From assembly GCF_040954835.1 (NCBI RefSeq), contig NC_090716.1, forward strand, positions 5,505,605 through 5,569,604: a stretch of DNA of 64,000 bases, given 5' to 3'. The notes under the pieces are model-generated. The model saw only the letters and a program-made list of their open reading frames with translations, ran no database searches and was not told the DNA's origin. Position 1 is the stretch's first letter. The number at the start of each line of letters is the position of its first letter. The position numbers were made by a program, and so were the translations under genes. Origin of the DNA: Lepisosteus oculatus. Taxonomy: Eukaryota > Chordata > Actinopteri > Semionotiformes > Lepisosteidae. Of this stretch, positions 57,953 through 64,000 are shown piece after piece.

Positions 57953-60900
57953 TCAGATTCTGGGCAAAAAATGTGTTACTGTCATTATTGGAGAAACCCG
58001 GTTTCCTTTTTTTGTTTTGCCGTTTTTGCTCAGTGCTATATACATTCCTGGATATGCTCCGGACTCATAAGCATTGTAGTTATTAGCAAGGAGCTGTTCC
58101 TTAAACTTGCACTCGTCGTTGAAATGACTCTAAAACAAAGAGAGGGAAGAAATAGTTAACACCAAGTATTTGTTTACAGTGCATCATTTACAAAGGTGAA
58201 AAGCTGATCATTTTATCCTTCCTGTGTTGATTAAAAAAGTTACCATGTTCAAGATGATATTTTATATTAATACCAGTAATAAGAATTGGAATTAATACCT
58301 TAGCAACCCGTTTTTATGGTAATGTTCATCATTGTTGAGTTCTTATCTCATCATAGCATTTTCAATAAAACATATCAATATCTTTTAACAGCCTTATTTC
58401 CTCAGGCCTCTTTGCTGCAAAAAGAATATATTTTTACAGCGGACTGATAGGTTGATTATTGGCGTAGCCTATGCACTGTTGAGTTTATTAACTCATTGTC
58501 TATTCCTAGTACTTCCCAAGTTTTTGAACAGCATCAAAACATTCCCTCCCTCCATTTGTGAAAGACAGATTTTCACAAACTGCATGCAATCTCTGACTAC
58601 ATGTTAACAGTCTTTGTGGTACTGGGAGTACATAGAACAGATGAACACTCATAGACACCAGGATGCACAGGTTAAATACAATGAGAGAGATGGGATACAA
58701 CGTGTACAGAAATATACTATATAACATTAGAATACTCCTGCTAATTCAAGTACCATTGTCCCTTCGTTTTTTTATTTCAGAATATGCTCGAGCAAGATTG
58801 AAGTTTTGCTGCTATTGATTGAGTACTGTTGGTAGAGCAGTAGGTGGCACTATTCCTTCTGGACTAGTTTCCACACCCATGTCCCTGCACGCTGATAGGG
58901 GACACTGGGCTGTGGGAGGTTCTGTCTGCAGTCTGATCAGCTGTGAAGCGGCTGGATCAAAATAGTTTACGCCCCGTCACCCAAGTGGGGAGCTGCACTT
59001 CACTGGTGGATGAAGTAAGTCCCCTCTGATAGGTAAAGTGCTTTGGGCATCCTTTTGAGATGAAACGCAGTATATAAATGCAAGTTGCTATTCTGGATTT
59101 GGATCCTGCAATGACTTTTTATTCGTCATTGTAACTGCCTGTAATGAAGGGACATTTGTAAATACCTGGGGGAACAACTGAAGGTCCAGTGTTTATGACC
59201 TGGCCACGCAGTCTGGGTGGTCCAAGTTGGTCAATTTAGCTTTACACGGTGGAAGACAGTAGGTACATGTGCTGGCTGGCAATGCAAAGAATGGAATGTG
59301 CAGGCCAAATGATCTACTGCACTGCCGTTCCTTGGTTTATCCGCCTTACAATGAAAACAAGGCAAAGAACTAGAAGCATGCAGTGGCTGCTCTTAACAAT
59401 GTGATGCAGAGGGGCTTTCTAAGGGGATAGCACAACTCAAGTACAGGAGAATTTGTCATCAGGCACTGATAAGACATCTACAGCGGAAGTCACCCATAAA
59501 TCTTTTTGTTGTACTTACAGATCCATACAGCTTCCCTTTGCTATTCATGGCCACAAATAGACCACTTCGAACGCCAAAGAGTGTCACAACACCTCTTTCC
59601 ACAGGGGAAATTTCAAGGAGACCTGAAATTGATAGAACAATCAGAGTGTAATGTTATCTATCTTATCTGAGGGGAACTGTTTAGAAGACTATTTTACTAT
59701 TTAATGTGTAAAGTTCTGTATGTGTTTATATTTCAGAGATAGGTCATTTATAACTAGTCAGAGGTGATGTTAGTCGTCGTAAAAAGTGTCTTAAAGTCAC
59801 GGGACAAAGGCTACTACCTCAGTTGTTTCGGGTGTTATCCCTTGCCTTGAAACTACTGTGCCAGGTATCATAGCGAGAGACTTGCATAATGCGATAAGAC
59901 AGTGTCTGTAGGCTACATTTGAATCAAGCATCTTTTCTGGCGTTTTGTGTTATCTGTTTAACGTACGTCAAAATAACAAAAAAATAGCTTTTTAATAGAA
60001 CAAAACCTGTTTGCCTAAATTACAGTCACTAGTTTAATAAATCAAACTGATCTTGTCGTATTTCTCTTATTTTATCGTCAAGCAATGTGCTTGACGGTCC
60101 ACTACATTCTTTTAAATCCGAAAGCAATACTCCTTGTCGCTCAGAAAAGTCATATCACAAAACAGCCACGACATGGGAGCGACAGTATTTTATGGTTCTT
60201 CTTTTATTAAGCTGAATGGAATCTGTTTTAGTACGGATGCTCCCGTGAACCATCTCAGTTATGTTTTTTTTTTATCCGAGATGTCAGCATGCTTCCCCAA
60301 ATATTCTTTTGTCGGGGAAGGATATTAATTAGACGTGTGGGGCCAAAGGGTTAACGCCCTCCGTAACAGATGCTCTTCTGTCGTTCCTAACTTTAGGACT
60401 GGCATTAGACATTGACATGGTTTGTGAATACCAGGTTAGTTATTACAGAAAACCTGTTGCGAAAAACCTTCAAATGTTTCTGTGAGCCTCCAGATGTTGG
60501 CATGCATGAACACCTGATTCTTTCTGACATCAGAAAATATTGCTCTGAGCATTTTTGATTCAAAAAAGAAGCCGCTCAAATTGCTCAAGCAAGCGGATGA
60601 TTAGCACCGTCTTCGAGGCCGTACACAAGTCCACTAAAGCTACGCCTCAAAGCATTAAAACTGTGTCCCGCAGCTAATTCGTGAAATACTAAAGAATCCA
60701 TTCATCTTCCTCAAAAAGGAAGCCTAATAGGCCCGGTGCATTTATCGGGACCTCACGCCCTTTAATAACATGTCCTCAGCTCGTACATCCTGTAATTGTC
60801 GGTAATTAGGCTACGATATATATAATGGATTAACTAACTGAACCTGAAACTACACATGCGTGACAGCTTGTCACGCCGAAACGTAGGGAACACGGAAAAT

Positions 60901-61526
60901 ACTTGATTTACTTTGTGTTCTGATGTTTAAAGTTAAAGATCCGTGTTTTAGGAAGATTTGATATAGAAGTGGTAATTTACGTAGTAAACAACGCAGCCCT
61001 TGGTAGCTCGCAGCAAATGTCAAATAAAAGTACAGACAAGTGTATTCGTATCTCCCTCTATGTACAGTATATGCAATATATACATATTATATCCGCTAGA
61101 CTTTCTTTGGTGTCGGCTGTATTTGATGACGTCTTCTTACAAGGAGCATAATGCCAGCTGCGGGACAATTTTATATTGGTAGGGCTGACATAAGTCACCT
61201 AGCAAGTCCGTATGAAATAAAAGTTACTTACTATATCGATTTTCGTTGTGCACTCCAGTTATCTTTCCATCGGGCAAGACTTGAATATGAAACCCGATGC
61301 CCACGTTGCAGTAAAGACGCCGCAGCCTTTTGATGCCCATAAGGTAGTCACTGTCCCGATTGATCTCCCGTCTTTCCCCGGGGATTCGAGCCAAGGAGCG
61401 AGAGAAAAGGGTCTCCCAGTGGCGCTCCAGGGTGCCGTTCTGCCGGTTAGGAAAGGGAGCGCAGCGCACCAAACTAGACACCAGTCCTAAGACCAAGATA
61501 GGCAATAAGGCTGATTGAATGGTCAT
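57953..61526 (-). CDS. fgf4: Fibroblast growth factor 4 (three coding exons)
   Basis: Exons in coding order are 61526-61232, 59622-59519 and 58129-57953 (295, 104, 177 bp) giving 191 aa. FGF4 is a secreted heparin-binding ligand of FGFR1c-3c, acting in limb bud, tail bud and early embryo. Features: hydrophobic signal peptide about 1-22, an N-glycosylation sequon NGT at 30-32, the FGF4/6 signature [16 protein letters not shown], core [19 protein letters not shown], the heparin-binding NGKTKKGNR at 169-177 and the terminus VTHFLPRI. The ATG at 61526 is preferred (A at -3); an in-frame ATG at 61538 has a weaker context and would add four residues. Both introns are GT-AG. FGF6, the closest paralog, is excluded by linkage to fgf19 and ccnd1. 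Intron 2 contains a 5S-SINE fragment. Confidence 0.96.
58831..59095 (+). mobile_element. 5'-truncated 5S-SINE-like element in fgf4 intron 2
   Basis: It keeps the body landmarks CAGTAGGTGGCACTATTCC and GGGGACACTGGGCTGTGGG and a tail AAAGTGCTTTGGGCATCC followed by ACGCAGTATATAAATGCAAG. The tail differs from the type at 26584-26698, so it is another subfamily. It is antisense to fgf4. Confidence 0.65.
59623..61231 (-). other. fgf4: fgf4 intron 1
   Basis: Non-coding. It contains a perfect 9-bp hairpin at 60076-60096 and an 8-bp hairpin at 60858-60876 directly followed by CGAAACG. Segments around 60340-60800 are CpG-containing and non-repetitive, so could be regulatory; this is inference. Confidence 0.5.
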
Positions 61527-61838
61527 CCTGATCAACATGGGCACACGTGTTTGAAGGAGTCAAATGCACTAAAAATACCTCTGCTTCTCTCTCCGATGTA
61601 TTCTTAGGTCAAAGGGGAAAAAAAAGAAAAAAAAGGTGAACGCAAACGCTCACTTCCAAACGAAGCTGCGACTTTCCATTTGATGCTGCATGGAGTCTGC
61701 TTTCTAAATGGAAGTTGATTCTCTGGAAGTTTATTCGAACTTGATCCCAAGTTGGTTTTGACTCAAGAGAAGTTACGAAGTGTTGATCGGCTACACCAGC
61801 ACAGCTCAGCCATGCCGCCGTTCCCCTCACTGACGATA

Positions 61839-61844
61839 TTTATA
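61839..61844 (-). promoter_or_regulatory. fgf4: fgf4 TATA box
   Basis: GATATAAATATC on the coding strand lies about 310 bases before the ATG, which would place transcription start near 61810-61815 and give a 5' UTR of about 285 bases. Mammalian FGF4 also has a TATA promoter. A small upstream ATG at 61813 lies at or just after the predicted start. Confidence 0.6.
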
Positions 61845-61859
61845 TCTGCTTCGATTACA

Positions 61860-63360
61860 TCACGCCACCTACTGAAGCTTTCAATTCACTTTAACACGAT
61901 CGTCACCCACGGATGCTCCTAAGAGTAGATTCTTTCAGTGTATGCTCATACGATTTAGCGACAGTGGTAAGGGAAAAACTTGGAGCAAATGACAAGTTTT
62001 AACTTGATCAGATAAAAAACAAACACTCGCTTGCAAATGCTAATGTATACTGGATTGTGCGTGAAATTAATGTCAGCGTTCAACACAAAGTCAGACTTTG
62101 TCAAAGTCTGTGGAATTTAGATTACAGAAGTGCCCTGGCAACATAGTATAGAGTTTTCTTTGTATAAAGCTTCCTTCATTATAAGCCAAAAATAAAATAA
62201 TTTATGTATGGGAGGATGTAAAATAGGAAATTACAAAGCTAACAGTCTGAAATGTCGTACAGGAGACAGTTCTATAAATGAACAATAACAGGAAAAAACA
62301 AAAGTCATTTTCTAAGTATTGTAAAAGCTACTTTTAGACAAAGATTAAAAAAAACCGTTGACCAGCACAGAACAATGTGAATGGGAAATAAAACTTTTAA
62401 AAGCATGATAAGTGCATGTCCGTAGTGATCAACATTCTCACTGGTACACTTCTAAGCAACTCAGCTATGATTAATATTTAGCACTTTGTGTTGCCAACAA
62501 AACCGATTAGCAAAGGTGTTGAAAGTATCCTGTTAAACCGCGATACGAAAACATTAAAGCCTTAAAGTTGAATTTCAATTTTTTTACCATTGTATTTTGT
62601 TCCATGAGGAGTAAACCCGTAAATAAGTCTTTTATATAACTGTTATGATTTTACAGCGAGTACATATTCACTTTTAATCATTGCTGCGGAGTGAGTTTGC
62701 GCTTGTGGTGCGTGTGCGTCACTAGATCATCGGTAAGAACTATTGGAGTAACGCATGAAGTGGTGTCTGACCATGACTCAGGGTCTCTATAGCTTGAGGT
62801 AGTTTTGGCCGGTTCCAGTCGTGCAGAGCCCCCGCTGATCTGGTATAGGATGCAACGTAAAACAGAATGGCCTCAGGCAAAGTTAAAGCTCACTTAGGTG
62901 CGAAAACTACTGACCTTCCTGAAAGACGTGTAATCGAATATAATAATATTGTTTCAGCGCAGCAAGGCAGATCTGTTTAACTCGTGAAAGAGAGAATTAC
63001 CAGACCTATATCAAAGGAAGTATGTTATACTTGCATATAGAAAAAGCACGATTCGCCCACAAACCGCTTATTGTCTGTTATTTTAACAATTAAATACATG
63101 CCAGGGTGTTGCTTACGGTGATTTTGGCACCTGCTCATTATTAGTAAGATGCCTGCTAGGAAGAGATAATGGTGTGGCTTTTGACCTTGTGCAGAATAAC
63201 TAGGAATTCAGTGAAAGGACTGCTGGCTCTAGCCTGTTGGAAATGCACGTGTTAAGAGACAAGTTGTCAGTTTATCGTATTGGGGGGCAATTTCTGGTAT
63301 GGAGCGCACTTACAATGTACCAATTTTCAAAGCATTCCTAGTTTAATATTACGTTTCTCT
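61860..63360. other. Upstream flank of fgf4
   Basis: No gene or clear repeat is seen. The order of the block in other vertebrates predicts fgf3 further to the right, outside this window. Confidence 0.5.
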
Positions 63361-63364
63361 TGAA

Positions 63365-63650
63365 CAGAGAAGACTACGAAGGGACCTGGTCTAAGTATTC
63401 AATATCCTCAAAGTCAACCCGTCGGATTTCTTCAAAACAGAAGGTACAAGTAGAAACCATATCGCAGTGCATGTCAAACTGAGAACAGGTGGCACTTCTT
63501 TACACCAAAGGTAGTAGGAGTATGGGACAAGCTGATCAGCCATGCTGTTGACGCTCTGGCCTTTTTCAAGGATCGGCATGATAAGATCCTTGGATCAGCT
63601 AACTGCTACCAAACAGGCTGAATGGCTTCATCTTGTTTGAAACCTTATTC
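63365..63650 (+). mobile_element. LINE fragment: degraded C-terminal part of a reverse transcriptase ORF
   Basis: Two short frames read in order as the end of a non-LTR retrotransposon polyprotein. The first (from about 63368) gives RRLRRDLV, a stop, then VFNILKVNPSDFFK; the second (from about 63500) gives FFTPKVVGVWDKL, SHAVDALAFFKDRHDKILG, resembling the common FFxxRVVxxWNxLP...FKxxLD block. A stop codon and a one-base frame change show it is dead. The family (L2 or CR1-like) is not certain. Confidence 0.7.
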
Positions 63651-63871
63651 TTATATTCAAACATGTATTACGAAAAAAAAAAAAGTTTATCTCCTGTCTT
63701 AGTGCAATGGTCACAATCTCAAGGAGGTGTCTCAAGAGGGTGGTCTTGTAAAGAATTCTTGCGTGGAGTCATTCTATAATTGCAAAAGTGATTCACCAGC
63801 AAACATTGGTAATTTTAGCTAACCTTGGAATTCAAATCCGTATTCTGTCGAGACAGGGTTTTTGGAAGACC

Positions 63872-63886
63872 CATATATATATATAA
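63872..63886. repeat. TA microsatellite
   Basis: Short alternating TA run near the right edge of the window. Confidence 0.8.
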
Positions 63887-64000
63887 GAATTATAATAACC
63901 AAAATGTGAGTAAGAAAAGCCAAGCCAAATGTTGACTCACTATGTCTTCGACTCACTGTCGAACCATTTTAATTATGGAATTTCAGTTCAAACATGTAGT

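Noticed and set aside
60858-60885. Complete hammerhead ribozyme in fgf4 intron 1
   Set aside because: The stem and CGAAACG are present but CUGANGA is not adjacent to the stem and no NUH cleavage triplet follows at the right place.
61536-61544. Longer fgf4 N terminus starting at 61544 or 61538
   Set aside because: The codon at 61544 is GTG, and the ATG at 61538 has a weak context; the ATG at 61526 gives a standard signal peptide and the expected length.

Overview
This is a window of vertebrate nuclear DNA, most likely from a ray-finned fish and perhaps a non-teleost such as a gar, bowfin or sturgeon. The class is supported by fish-like FGF4 and FGF19 proteins, by fish-type tRNA-derived SINEs and by 5S-rRNA-derived SINEs. 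The exact lineage cannot be fixed from the sequence alone. There are no bacterial, viral or CRISPR features.

The window holds the ccnd1 - lto1 - fgf19 - fgf4 block, the same order and orientation as human 11q13. All four genes could be assembled exon by exon with consistent phases and lengths. ccnd1 (+, five exons, 8850-17230, 292 aa) has a conserved promoter and a long 3' UTR. lto1 (-, five exons, 31471-33048, 140 aa) converges on ccnd1. fgf19 (-, three exons, 35645-38733, 217 aa) and fgf4 (-, three exons, 57953-61526, 191 aa) follow. fgf3 would be expected just beyond the right edge.

Layout: 1-8.6 kb is AT-rich upstream DNA of ccnd1 with one old SINE. 8.6-19.9 kb is ccnd1. 19.9-31.1 kb is a gene-free interval with a nested SINE cluster near 26.5-27.2 kb. 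31.1-38.9 kb is lto1 and fgf19. 38.9-57.7 kb is a gene-free interval with several retroposons, where regulatory DNA for the flanking FGF genes would be expected. 57.7-61.9 kb is fgf4. The end of the window carries a degraded LINE fragment.

Functionally, cyclin D1 drives G1 progression and its promoter keeps a TCF/LEF site next to a CRE. LTO1 is an adaptor for iron-sulfur delivery to the ribosome recycling factor ABCE1. FGF19 is an endocrine FGF and FGF4 a paracrine developmental FGF. The genes are unrelated biochemically, so their long-retained linkage most plausibly reflects shared or interleaved regulatory DNA (inference). The most unusual items are two copies of a palindromic retroposon with clear target-site duplications and a hammerhead-like core, a SINE interrupted by two opposing 5S-SINE fragments, and a GC-AG intron in lto1.
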